A stretch of DNA of 10,000 bases from Zygnema cylindricum (GCA_037447655.1 JBBHKE010002431.1:1-10000), one strand, 5' to 3'. Positions 1 to 6,601 are shown, counted from the first letter of the stretch. Notes: generated by a model from the sequence alone, not told the origin. Numbers and translations: made by a program.

Positions 1-176
1 AATTCCCGTAAACCTTAGGATAGCCAAGGTAGCCATGGCTCTAGCTTCCTCTCCAATGTCTCAGTGACTGCGACAAGTTTGAGAGTTGGAGAGAGAAGTT
101 AGAGGTAGACTGCCTCGGCTTCTTTCTTTTTCTATTTAGACCTAGAAAATACTAATAAATCCATTAGTTTCTACAT
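1..176 (-). mobile_element. Partial LTR of the copia LTR family, truncated by window start
   Basis: Read on the minus strand this piece starts at 176 with TGTAGAAACTAATGG. It is a diverged direct repeat of 1018-1180, which starts at 1180 with TGTAGAAATTAATGG. Shared blocks include the 18-base string catggctctagcttcctc at 35-52 and 1031-1048, and CTAGGTCT on the minus strand. Similarity between the two copies stops at the TG, as expected for an LTR terminus. The rest of this LTR lies outside the window. Its placement just downstream (minus sense) of the LTR at 241-1180 suggests the 3' LTR of the same insertion. Identification as an LTR rests on copy B, where the repeat follows a copia stop codon and polypurine tract. 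Confidence 0.65.
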
Positions 177-240
177 AGGATAACCCTGACCCCTTGGTGT
201 TTCAAAAAGAATAACTACCACCTTCGCAGACAAAAACTCT
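177..240 (-). other. Short sequence between two LTR copies
   Basis: About 64 bases separate the end of recognisable LTR homology (near 241) from the next LTR start (176, minus sense). On the minus strand there is a weak purine run (aaggggtcaggg) shortly before the TG, which could be a degraded polypurine tract. No gag or pol motif is present. If the two LTRs belong to one insertion, almost all of its internal region is missing. The left boundary of the LTR is uncertain by tens of bases. Confidence 0.35.
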
Positions 241-1180
241 AACTACCTTCACCCCTGTGAAGATAAGACTCCTTTGAGTTGATAGCTAAAAAAATCTATG
301 AATGTGCTCCCCTGAGCAGTAAGTTATGAAAGGTCAAAGTTGACCTTTTGTACAGTAGCACTTTGGGAGAGAGGCGACTGCGTACCAATTTTTCTAAGTC
401 CTAAATCCCTCTCTAAACCATCTACTACTAGAGTATGGCACCAATCAGAATACTTTGTCGTACAAAAAGGTAGAGGTGTCAGAGTACTTTTTGTACGGCC
501 ATCGTACGACATGGCCAAAATTTTGACGTCCTGCCATATCCGGATTCGTTCCCATATTATTCGGAGATGCCGCAAGCCAATAATGTTATGCCACGTGTCA
601 CTTTACTTGGCGGTAACCAAAAACCGTCAAAATGTCTATTTCGCGATCTCGACACCTATCGTGGCTGTTCGATCAAAACCGACTTTCAATTCTAGACGTC
701 GAAAATAAATGCGCGGTATTTGTTTCACCGTCGTAACAAATGCGCTGTATTTGTTGCGCGAAGTACCGTAATCTGTACTATAATCTAACTGGGTCTATGT
801 GCCGAGAGTCTATTTGTGCCGTTACATGAATTTATCTACGTGTACATCTCTAAATATTTATCGAACCATATATACCTTAGCATTGGTCGTACAATATGGG
901 ATATACTTAACGACTATTGTTGACTTTGACGGACGCTAGGTACCAAGATCAAATCCTGGGTCCGTCAAGCAACTTTTGGTAAACCTACCAAAAACTATTG
1001 CCTGTCTCTCTCTGGACAGCATAGGCAAGCATGGCTCTAGCTTCCTCTCTAACCTTCTGTGTCTACGACAAGTGTGGGAGTTAGAGAGAGGAGTTAGAGG
1101 TGGACTGCCTCATCTTCTTTAGTGCATTTTATTTTACATGTTCAGACCTAGATATACTAAAAGAACCATTAATTTCTACA
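241..1180 (-). mobile_element. LTR copy A, minus orientation, inserted in copia-1 RNase H
   Basis: The minus strand of this region aligns along its length with the plus strand of copies B (1622-2590) and C (4641-5511), with many indels. Landmarks shared with B are the end block TAACTTACTGCTCAGGGGAGCA (plus coordinates 307-328 here, inverted), CTTCACAGGGGTGAAG, a CCAAT/ATTGG site at 441-448, the GTAC-palindrome block near 495-510 and a G-box CACGTG at 592-597. The element begins on the minus strand at 1180 with TG. The bases immediately right of it, from 1181, resume a copia RNase H reading frame on the plus strand, so this LTR has interrupted that gene. The expected 5-bp target duplication would be ATAAT (1181-1185), but its partner lies outside the window. 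Confidence 0.7.
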
Positions 1181-1596
1181 ATAATCAAGCTGCAATTGCA
1201 ATTGCAGCAAGCCCAAAGCATCACTTTAGAGCAAATAATACAGATATCATATTGATTTTTGTTGGGGAGAAGGTTGAGAATAAAATAGTTAGTTTGGAAT
1301 ATAGACCGGATGGGGAGATGGTACACCGTGAATCGTTATTAGCCTTATGTACGCTTTATCGGCACCCCAAAATTTTGACATTGATACCTTAAATATATTA
1401 AATTACACTATTTAAGGACGTGGGCTATAATCTGCCACGTCTCCTAGCACTAAATTACAATGAATGATGCTAATTTTTTCTTTACACTAATAATTTCTAT
1501 ACGCTAATAACGATTCAAGGTGTAGCATTCATGATGACGAAACCGATTCCTTCTCCCAAATTGTTATTTTGTAAGGAGAAGTGTGGACTGAAGTAA
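1181..1596 (+). pseudogene. Copia-1: C-terminal end of Ty1/copia RNase H, split by a MITE
   Basis: The plus-strand frame from 1180 to 1323 reads NNQAAIAIAASPKHH, later TDI, then VGEKVEN, LEYRP and EMV. This matches the end of Ty1/copia RNase H, where the family has the pattern DNQ-A-ALA-NP-H, KHIDI-HF-REKVE, LEY-PT-EM-AD-LTK. The position that is normally the catalytic Asp of DNQ is Asn here (AAT at 1183-1185). A 199-bp TA-flanked MITE (1324-1522) interrupts the frame. After it, at 1525, the same frame continues with MMTKPIPSPKLLFCKEKCGL and stops at TAA 1594-1596, which fits the usual polyprotein C-terminus. The element plus one TA is 201 bp, so phase is kept, but the MITE itself brings stops. 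The 5' side is cut at 1180 by LTR copy A. The piece is dead. In intact elements the domain removes RNA from the RNA:DNA hybrid during reverse transcription. Confidence 0.88.
1324..1522. mobile_element. TA-flanked MITE, copy M1 (199 bp)
   Basis: The left end reads CACCGTGAATCGTTATTAGC and the inverted right end reads CACCTTGAATCGTTATTAGC, one mismatch in 20. Both ends are flanked by TA (1322-1323 and 1523-1524). The insertion is inside the copia-1 RNase H frame, and the coding similarity resumes exactly after the second TA, which fixes the boundaries. It has no coding capacity. The interior has a small hairpin (GACGTGG at 1417-1423 with CCACGTC at 1435-1441). It shares termini but little interior sequence with copies at 5677 and 6228. 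The TA duplication is typical of Tc1/mariner-mobilised elements; the superfamily call is inference. Confidence 0.88.
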
Positions 1597-1607
1597 AAGA
1601 TAGATTA

Positions 1608-1621
1608 GAAAATAAGGGGAG
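1608..1621 (+). other. Polypurine tract of copia-1
   Basis: GAAAATAAGGGGAG is purine-rich with one T and sits 11 bases after the polyprotein stop codon, directly before the TG that starts the 3' LTR. This is the usual place for the primer of plus-strand DNA synthesis in copia elements. It fixes the orientation and left edge of LTR copy B. Confidence 0.75.
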
Positions 1622-1711
1622 TGTTGACAAAGGTATTTTATCCTCTTTCTTTTTGTCAGTCTATGGTCTTACTACAACCCTCCTACTTGTCGTTGTCACT
1701 GAGGACTGACA

Positions 1712-1797
1712 AACAACTACGGCTACCTTAGGCACACAGGGAGACACGCTAAGGAACAACTACGGCTACCTTAGGCACACAGGGAGACACGCTAAGG
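1712..1797 (+). repeat. Exact 43-bp tandem duplication in LTR B
   Basis: The unit starting AACAACTACGGCTACCTTAG occupies 1712-1754 and is repeated without mismatch at 1755-1797. Copies A and C have one diverged version of this block, so the duplication arose within this LTR. Zero mismatches suggest it is younger than the LTR divergence or has been homogenised. Confidence 0.95.
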
Positions 1798-2230
1798 GAG
1801 TAGGAGGCATCACCCCTTGCAAAAGGTAGGCAATCAGACCAGGATGTGATCCTAGGTCCTACAAGTTGACAGCCGTACAACATAGCAGTTCGCCTTATCC
1901 GGTAGGTTTTGTTGAAGCGTTACAAATGTAGGGTCTAATTCGTATTTAAATATGAACTATGTAACATATTCCATTTAGCTGATTACGGGAAGGAATTAAC
2001 ATTAAAACAACCATTTGGGTGTTAGTAAAGCAACAGTGTTAGGGAAACAAGCGGTACTTTGTAAGGCTGTTTGGGAAATTCTTACGGAATACTGGACCGC
2101 ACGAAATATGTGAAACAACATTTAAATGAACGGACAAAATCAAATGTTGATTTCAGATTGGACGGCTTATAGTGGAGTCGATGTACTGGAGTGGTCGTTT
2201 GGCGGTTTATGAGCTAATTACAACGGATGA

Positions 2231-2299
2231 CACGTGGCACGACATGAGTGGATGGCCGACATTACGGGAAGAGCAACCACGGCTAAAAACTTTATAAAA
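2231..2299 (+). promoter_or_regulatory. Candidate LTR promoter: G-box and TATA-like box
   Basis: A G-box core CACGTG in the context TGACACGTGGCA lies at 2231-2236, and TATAAAA lies at 2293-2299, about 60 bases downstream in LTR sense. The G-box is retained in all three LTR copies (592-597 inverted, 2231-2236, 5214-5219), while the TATA-like string is clear only in copy B. An ATTGG (inverted CCAAT) is also shared at 441-448 (inverted), 2379-2386 and 5363-5368. G-boxes bind bZIP/bHLH factors in plants. Activity here is not demonstrated. Confidence 0.4.
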
Positions 2300-2682
2300 G
2301 TCAGCGGGGCGGCAATGTTGTACCATGGCCGTACAAGAAGTACAGCGACACATGCACCTTCTTGAAATTTACAGTCTTCTGATTGGTTAAGTAGTACAAC
2401 AGTAGTAGGAGGTTCAGACACGGATTTAGAACTTAGACTAATTTTGAGGTGCCTCTCTCTGAGAGACCTTTTGCATTTGGCCATCTTTGACCAGCCATAA
2501 CTTACTGCTCAGGGGAGCAAATGCAAAAATTCTTGTTGCGTCTAACTCACGGAAGTCCACCCTTCACAGGGGTGAAGTTGGTCAAAACTCTTTTATGAAC
2601 GTGTGGATTTTATTTGGTCTGAAAGTCATAGGTGCAACTTCATATAAGTTGGGTAATCTATGGGCCAATGGAGGTCACAAAG

Positions 2683-3530
2683 TTACACAGAGGACCACGC
2701 TTCCATTAAAGTAGATTTAGTTAAAGCGTTAGTGGGGCAAAGATTGCGTAAGTAATTAGCGCAAACAACAGCCTCACCCTAAAATTTGTACGACAAATTT
2801 GAAAAGTACAGCATGGAGCGTGATATGTCATGTGATGTGCGATTGTACATTTTTGCGACGTCATTTTAATGTGGCGTGCGAGGCGTCGTTAAGTGACGCA
2901 CTATTTGGTGGTGCGTAAGAAAACTTGAAAATTGAGCTGACAAAAATTCGCCACCATTGTCACTTCGCAAGACCTTGATTCATTTGTTGTGAGGTTATAT
3001 GCCAACGCCTTAAATTCCTGAAATCCTACAAATGCGTCAGATTTATGACAGATTGGATACAAGTGTGAAAAACGAGTGGCGTGGTCAATAAAAGAGAGAA
3101 AATAAAGAGATCCACTGTAGCTACGCGTGCGCATGGGACTACACACGTCACTATGTACAATTGCAAGTGGCTTTGTAAATATTCTAACGTTAGAGGGAAA
3201 TGAGTGAGGCGCAATTTTGACTTGCACGCAACCATGACAAAATCCAAAGATTCGTTAAAACACGAATTTAATTTAGTTCCAAGATTTGGCAAGGTATGCA
3301 AACTCTCGCTATTGAAATGACCGTATCTTAAATGCCAAAGTGGAAATCTTTCGACCCTAACATTTAAAGAAAATATCTTTGGCGTATTGTAAGTTTTTAA
3401 GACGTACATAGAATCTTGTGCTAAGCCAAAACCTACAGTACTATTGTCTTTTCTATCAGTAAACGTTACACTTTCATTACTAAATTCATCTCTTAAGCCG
3501 TCAAAAGTGGCGACTTTCACATAAAATAAA
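2683..3530 (-). pseudogene. Copia-2: integrase region (zinc finger, core, C-terminal part)
   Basis: On the minus strand the order is as in Ty1/copia pol. Upstream comes KLLFVPSLARNLFYVKVATF (from about 3568), the end of the protease/linker. Then the pre-integrase zinc-binding block has WHLRYGH (His codons near 3334 and 3319), and CHGC appears in another frame near 3240. The core has VHSDVCSPM with the first catalytic Asp (near 3149), then YFLSFIDHATRF. The second catalytic block, LRSDNGGEF, is present near 2947-2970 in a shifted frame. Then come LTTPRTPH, a stop codon, and GEAVVCANYLRNLCPT followed by EAW (2778-2689), ending at TAA 2683-2685. The third catalytic residue, Glu of the usual N-G-V-A-E-R block, is not seen. 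At least two frameshifts and several stops make it a pseudogene. Integrase inserts the cDNA into host DNA. RT and RNase H are absent to the left, where copia-1 begins. Confidence 0.9.
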
Positions 3531-3883
3531 TTCCTAGCTAGACTAGGTACAAAAAGTAGTTTCGACTGTGGACAGATGCATTAAGTACCTGTACGTCGCC
3601 AGAATGAGTAGCCAATAGAATACGGTCGTTTCTTAACCGAGTTTGCATAGGAGATGATAAAAGATAAAGCTAAGTAAACCAATCAGATCTTGGTGACAGG
3701 TGGTGACTACCGCCACAAGCCAGTGGTCAGGGATTTGAGATGAAAAAGGGTACCCTTGTGGAAATTGAGTATCCTGAGCTACAGAATGTGGGATATGATG
3801 AGGGACATTTCAATATCCGAATTCCGGTGAGGTAGGGAGTACAAATGGGGTAGCTACTGGAGTGGAGTGGGAGAATTACAGGG
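3531..3883 (-). pseudogene. Copia-2: degraded protease region
   Basis: Read on the minus strand, one frame gives VAQDTQFPQGYPFSSQIPDH and then WLV near 3720, followed by TTCHQDL. This is the position and spacing of the retropepsin start in copia elements (WLVDSGA-H-T-DL), but the catalytic Asp-Ser-Gly-Ala motif is not intact. Further on, a shifted frame reads ILLATHSGDVQVLNASV near 3617-3567, the usual flap-like part. The protein is broken by frameshifts between these blocks. The family enzyme is an aspartic protease that cuts the Gag-Pol polyprotein. Assignment depends on context between gag and integrase as much as on the weak motifs. Confidence 0.7.
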
Positions 3884-4099
3884 AAAATGGGAGGAGGAAA
3901 CAACCGGGCAAAGGAGATTAACGGAGTTTGAGGAGGCATAGTGTGCTGCGGCGAAAGGAGATTGTGGGAGGTATGGAGAGGGGGAATAGTGAAAATGGTA
4001 GGAGGAAACAACCGGGCAAAGGAGATTAACGGAGTTTGAGGAGGCATAGTGTGCTGCGGCGAAAGGAGATTGTGGGAGGTATAGAGAGGGGGAATAGTG
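3884..4099 (-). repeat. 108-bp tandem duplication (36 codons) in gag-protease linker
   Basis: Two adjacent 108-bp units, 3884-3991 and 3992-4099, differ at only two positions (8th base G/T and a G/A in GGTATGGAG/GGTATAGAG). The length is a multiple of three, so any open frame stays open through both. In the frame of the zinc knuckle, minus strand, the unit includes YLPQSPFAAAHYASSNSVN and is rich in Pro, Ser and Tyr. A second minus frame (4353 to 3727) is also open and Pro-rich, but it is out of frame with the zinc knuckle and is probably a shadow. Confidence 0.93.
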
Positions 4100-4640
4100 A
4101 TAAGGATAAGGAAAATTTGGAGAGAAAGAAGGGTGTGGAGGGAGTGGAGGAGTGGAAAAAATGGGTGGGGTGGCTTTGGCAACTTTGGCATCCCTTCCAT
4201 TTTTGGTGGGATTGGAAGCCTCGGCTGCCTATCGCCTAGACAATTTGCAACATTCTTCAAGAGAATGTCCCTTTGTTTTGCAATATGTGCAAAATAAATG
4301 TTGCACCCCCCCTGGGTTAGATTTGTGATTGTCAGCAAGAAAAGCATTTGCATGAGAGATTTGTAGCAGAAAACGAAAGAATTTTGGTCTCTTCATGCAA
4401 AAGTTTGGTACAAAGGGAGTGAAAAGGAATTGATTGGTCTAAATTGTCAAACGAGGAAATAAAGGGGGAAAAGGTTTAAGGATTCCTCCCAAAAAGGTAG
4501 AGGAGAGGTCCTTGTCGGAAAGGTGCACGCCAATCATGGTGCACTTTCCGACCGACAATTTGACCGTGCTAATCCAGTCTTGCATGGAGTTCGTCGACTT
4601 TTTTAGGGAATTAGAAGTCGCTCCTTTTTTAATTCGGTGG
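4100..4640 (-). pseudogene. Copia-2: gag with CCHC zinc knuckle
   Basis: On the minus strand, from about 4590, the frames show SMQDWISTVKL, then VHLSDKDLSSTFLGGIL, then FDNLDQSIPF followed by LCTKLLHEETKILSFSATN (LLHEE at 4403-4389). These resemble the helical gag core of plant copia elements, where a 'D-DL--LL-GLP' block is followed by 'LLHEE'. After a frame change come LADNHKSNPGG and a perfect CX2CX4HX4C knuckle, CTYCKTKGHSLEEC, at 4291-4250. The knuckle frame hits a TAG about 20 bases later and then continues open as AAEASNPTKNGRD and a Pro-rich linker. Gag forms the virus-like particle and the knuckle binds RNA. The N-terminus is missing because LTR copy C starts at 4641. Frameshifts make the gene non-functional. 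Confidence 0.88.
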
Positions 4641-4833
4641 TGTTAAAATGTGTGTATTTTCTAGGTCTGTATTTGTCTACTGTATGTCAAATGGTCTGTC
4701 TAGGTTCCTCTATACTTGTCGTAGTCAACATAGATAGTGTTGAAAAAGGTATTCTATATTTTTATCTTTTGTTTGAACAGCATGGTGTCATTAAAGTCCT
4801 CATACTTGTCGTAGTCACTGAGGACTCAGTGAC
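4641..4833 (+). repeat. Duplicated 5' end of LTR C and a 9-bp palindrome
   Basis: Two LTR-start-like strings, TGTTAAAATG at 4641 and TGTTGAAAAAGG at 4738, are followed by the identical 16 bases ATACTTGTCGTAGTCA at 4712-4727 and 4802-4817. This is a diverged tandem duplication with a period of 90 to 97 bases. The second unit is closer to the start of LTR B. Its end carries a perfect inverted repeat, GTCACTGAG at 4814-4822 and CTCAGTGAC at 4825-4833, with a 2-base loop; B and the left-edge LTR carry partial versions. Confidence 0.7.
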
Positions 4834-5511
4834 AAGCCATGGCTGCATTACGCAGGCACACAGGAAGATAAGAAGATAGACAAAGGTAGCAGGAGGCTAG
4901 CAAAACTTAGTCGCCAACATCAAGATTTGAAAGCAAGCACTATAGGATGTCAGCCGTACGGTGTAGCCTTGCGCCTTGCCCTTAGGTCTTAATGAAACGT
5001 TATGATTAATTGGTGTCATATGTATATAGACGTGTTAGCGGTAACATACGAATCGAACATGAACTGAACCGCACGAAATACTAGACCGCACAAAACGACA
5101 TTTCATTTCCAAAGGACAAAATCAAATGTCAGTTTCAGCTCGGACGGCTCACGGTGGAGCCGCCGCACCAGCGTAGACATTTGGCGGTTTATGAGCTAAA
5201 TGTCGCCGGATGACACGTGGCACGACATGAGTGGAAGCGGGCACTACGGGGAGAGCGACTATGGCTCAAGAATTGACAAACGTTAGCGCGACGGCCATGC
5301 CGTACCATGGACGTACAATAAGTACAACGGCACCTGTACTTTCTTGTACCTTACAGTCTTGTGATTGGTTACAGTAGTAGTAGGGTTTTTGAGAGGGATT
5401 TAAGACACTCGCTTTTTGTAGTCACCTCTCTCTCTCAAAGAGCTTTTGTATTTATAGGCCACCTTTGGCTAGCCATAACTTAATGCAAATGTTAAAACTA
5501 ACACCGATACA
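4641..5511 (+). mobile_element. LTR copy C, apparently solo, inserted in copia-2 gag
   Basis: The plus strand starts TGTTAAAATG just where minus-strand gag similarity ends, and aligns in order with LTR B through the 19-base block at 5181-5199, the G-box at 5214-5219, GTACCATGGACGTAC near 5301 and ATTGG at 5363-5368, to CATAACTTA near 5482. No polypurine tract lies before it and no gag or primer-binding site after it, which fits a solo LTR. The end is uncertain. A plausible one is ...GATACA at 5511, followed by CGGTG, and the same CGGTG occurs at 4635-4639, one base before the TG, so this would be an imperfect target duplication. It lacks the CTGCTCAGGGGAGCA block that A and B have. Confidence 0.7.
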
Positions 5512-5518
5512 CGGTGTA

Positions 5519-5674
5519 GTGAAGCTGCGAGGAAAAGCGACGACGATATGACACATGCCGACACCGCAAGGATTCATGTCATTTTACACGAAATGGTGTG
5601 GATTTTGCATTGAATCTGATAACTATATTGTGGCGTCTCATAACCATCAGTGTACTGTGTGGTAATATGACTAT
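5519..5674. other. Unassigned spacer
   Basis: No frame, motif or repeat structure is convincing here. If LTR C is a solo LTR inside copia-2 gag, the gag N-terminus should continue on the minus strand in this stretch, but I could not recognise it. Confidence 0.3.
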
Positions 5675-5676
5675 TA

Positions 5677-5892
5677 CGTCGTGTGTCGCTATTAGTGTTA
5701 ATAATATTTTCGCCACTTAAAACATCTTTTCTCCGTACACTCTTGTCCGATTTTCAATTTAAGACCGTCAATTGGAAGCTGAGAATCTTACCTTTCAATC
5801 GCTGCAGTCAGATCTAAAAACCGACATGCGTGTACGGATAAAAGAAGTTTAAAGAGACGAAAGAAACTTCAACACTCTAACGATTCACGGTG
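5677..5892. mobile_element. TA-flanked MITE, copy M2 (216 bp)
   Basis: The left end is CGTCGTGTGTCGCTATTAGTGTT and the inverted right end is CACCGTGAATCGTTAGAGTGTT. TA flanks both sides (5675-5676 and 5893-5894). Its interior aligns with copy M3 along the length, for example CTCCGTACACTCTTGTC against CTCCGTGCACACTTGTC, and GTGTACGG near the right side in both. It has no coding capacity. It belongs to the same family as M1 by termini and as M3 by full length. Confidence 0.82.
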
Positions 5893-6059
5893 TAGTGTAG
5901 ATTGTCTTCAAAAGTCTTTGATTTGTCGTCATCTAAAATACGAGTTGGAAGCTGAACAGTAATAAAATATAATGAATATTGTAATTAACATGTTGGATAT
6001 ACATGTGGATGGGTTATTTTACCTTCATTGTTTAACCTTTATTGTTTTCTCTTTGACAG

Positions 6060-6246
6060 AGTGCCGAAGCACGTGAGAATGAAGGGCGAGTGGAAAAGGG
6101 GAACTTTGCCAGTAGGGCTCAAAAAGCAGCGGCTGAATAAGAACGGCGAAAGAGCCGTACGGGCGATGACTAAGTCAAAGTCACTCTTCACGAAGGTCAA
6201 GTCTCTGAAAGAAAGTTCAGCAAGGTACACCGTGTATCGCTATTAG
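6060..6246 (+). CDS. Candidate exon after a strong splice acceptor, unknown protein
   Basis: A pyrimidine-rich stretch ending TTTGACAG (6052-6059) is followed by a GC-richer island: hand count gives 64 G+C in 6061-6180, far above the surroundings. Two frames are open from the acceptor. One (from 6060) reads SAEARENEGRVEKGNFASRA then QKAAAE and stops at 6138-6140; its Ala/Glu/Lys/Arg-rich composition looks like a hydrophilic C-terminus. The other (from 6061) reads VPKHVRMKGEWKRGTLPVGL and stays open to 6246, with mostly G/C third positions, but its stop codon comes from the end of MITE M3. I recognise no family in either. No upstream exon is evident, since the intron side holds MITE M2. It could be a relic or a chance island. 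Confidence 0.28.
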
Positions 6247-6520
6247 TGTTAACAATTTCTTCGCCTCTTGATATAACTTTTCTCCGTGCACACTTGTCTA
6301 GTTAATACATGGAGAACGCCAATCGGAATGTGAGAATCTTAGCTTTAAATTGCAACCGTAAGATCCATAATTTGAACAACGTGTACGGAAATAAGATGTT
6401 TTTAGTGACAAAAAAGTCATCAACACTAATAGCGATTCAAGTTGTAGCGTGATTGTTGTAACACAGTTATGTAGTCACTCTTCACTAAGGCTGAGTCTTT
6501 TAAGGAGAGCTTAGTGAGAA
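6181..6520. repeat. Diverged direct repeats flanking MITE M3
   Basis: The 45 bases at 6181-6225 (TCACTCTTCACGAAGGTCAA...) match the 45 at 6475-6519 (TCACTCTTCACTAAGGCTGA...) at about 32 positions by hand alignment. MITE M3 lies directly after the first copy. A weaker third copy may lie at 6575-6600 (TAGCACTAAAGGTCGAGTCT). The second copy can also fold on itself (CACTAAGGCT with AGCTTAGTG). Origin unknown. Confidence 0.5.
6228..6444. mobile_element. TA-flanked MITE, copy M3 (217 bp)
   Basis: The left end is CACCGTGTATCGCTATTAGTGTT and the inverted right end is CAACTTGAATCGCTATTAGTGTT, matching at 19 of 23 positions, including an unbroken 15-base ATCGCTATTAGTGTT. TA flanks both sides (6226-6227 and 6445-6446). 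It is the best aligned partner of M2 and has no coding capacity. Its left end supplies the TAG that terminates the open frame from 6061. Confidence 0.87.
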
Positions 6521-6601
6521 TAGTAGTACATGTGATTTGAGCATGTAATGACTCGTCACTGGGCACGTGATTACTTAGCACTAAAGGTCGAGTCTTTTTA
6601 C

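Larger units (their letters stand above)
1622..2590 (+). mobile_element. LTR copy B: 3' LTR of copia-1
   Basis: The repeat starts TGTTGACAAAGGTATT immediately after a polypurine tract and copia stop codon, which identifies it as a 3' LTR. It aligns in the same orientation with copy C (4641-5511) and inverted with copy A. B and C share an identical 19-base block, TTGGCGGTTTATGAGCTAA, at 2199-2217 and 5181-5199, followed by GATGACACGTGGCACGACAT at 2226-2245 and 5209-5228. Similarity to C fades after CATAACTTA (near 2503). Similarity to A continues to about 2590, so the 3' edge is uncertain between about 2560 and 2600. The sequence to the right reads as minus-strand copia-2 integrase, so copia-1 appears to have inserted into copia-2. 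Confidence 0.78.

Noticed and set aside
1189-1208. Perfect 20-bp palindrome GCTGCAATTGCAATTGCAGC
   Set aside because: It lies inside the RNase H coding remnant and follows from the codons for the A-A-I-A-I-A-A run typical of that motif; no separate function is needed.
2487-2714. 75-codon plus-strand open frame
   Set aside because: The opposite strand carries the copia-2 integrase C-terminal block, and the left part is LTR; the plus frame has no motif.
3727-4353. 208-codon minus-strand open frame, Pro-rich with a 36-residue repeat
   Set aside because: It is out of frame with the CCHC zinc knuckle it overlaps. The zinc-knuckle frame is also open through the linker and fits gag better, so this frame is a shadow kept open by base composition.
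4514-4552. Inverted repeat GTCGGAAAGGTGCAC / GTGCACTTTCCGAC
   Set aside because: It falls within the copia-2 gag coding region (minus strand), between the STVKL and LSDKD blocks. It may be coincidental and has no element-like flanks.
5498-5518. Fourth MITE right end (AACACCGATACACGGTG followed by TA)
   Set aside because: Resembles the family terminus but no left end was found, the string is self-complementary (ACACCG/CGGTGT), and it competes with the LTR C boundary.
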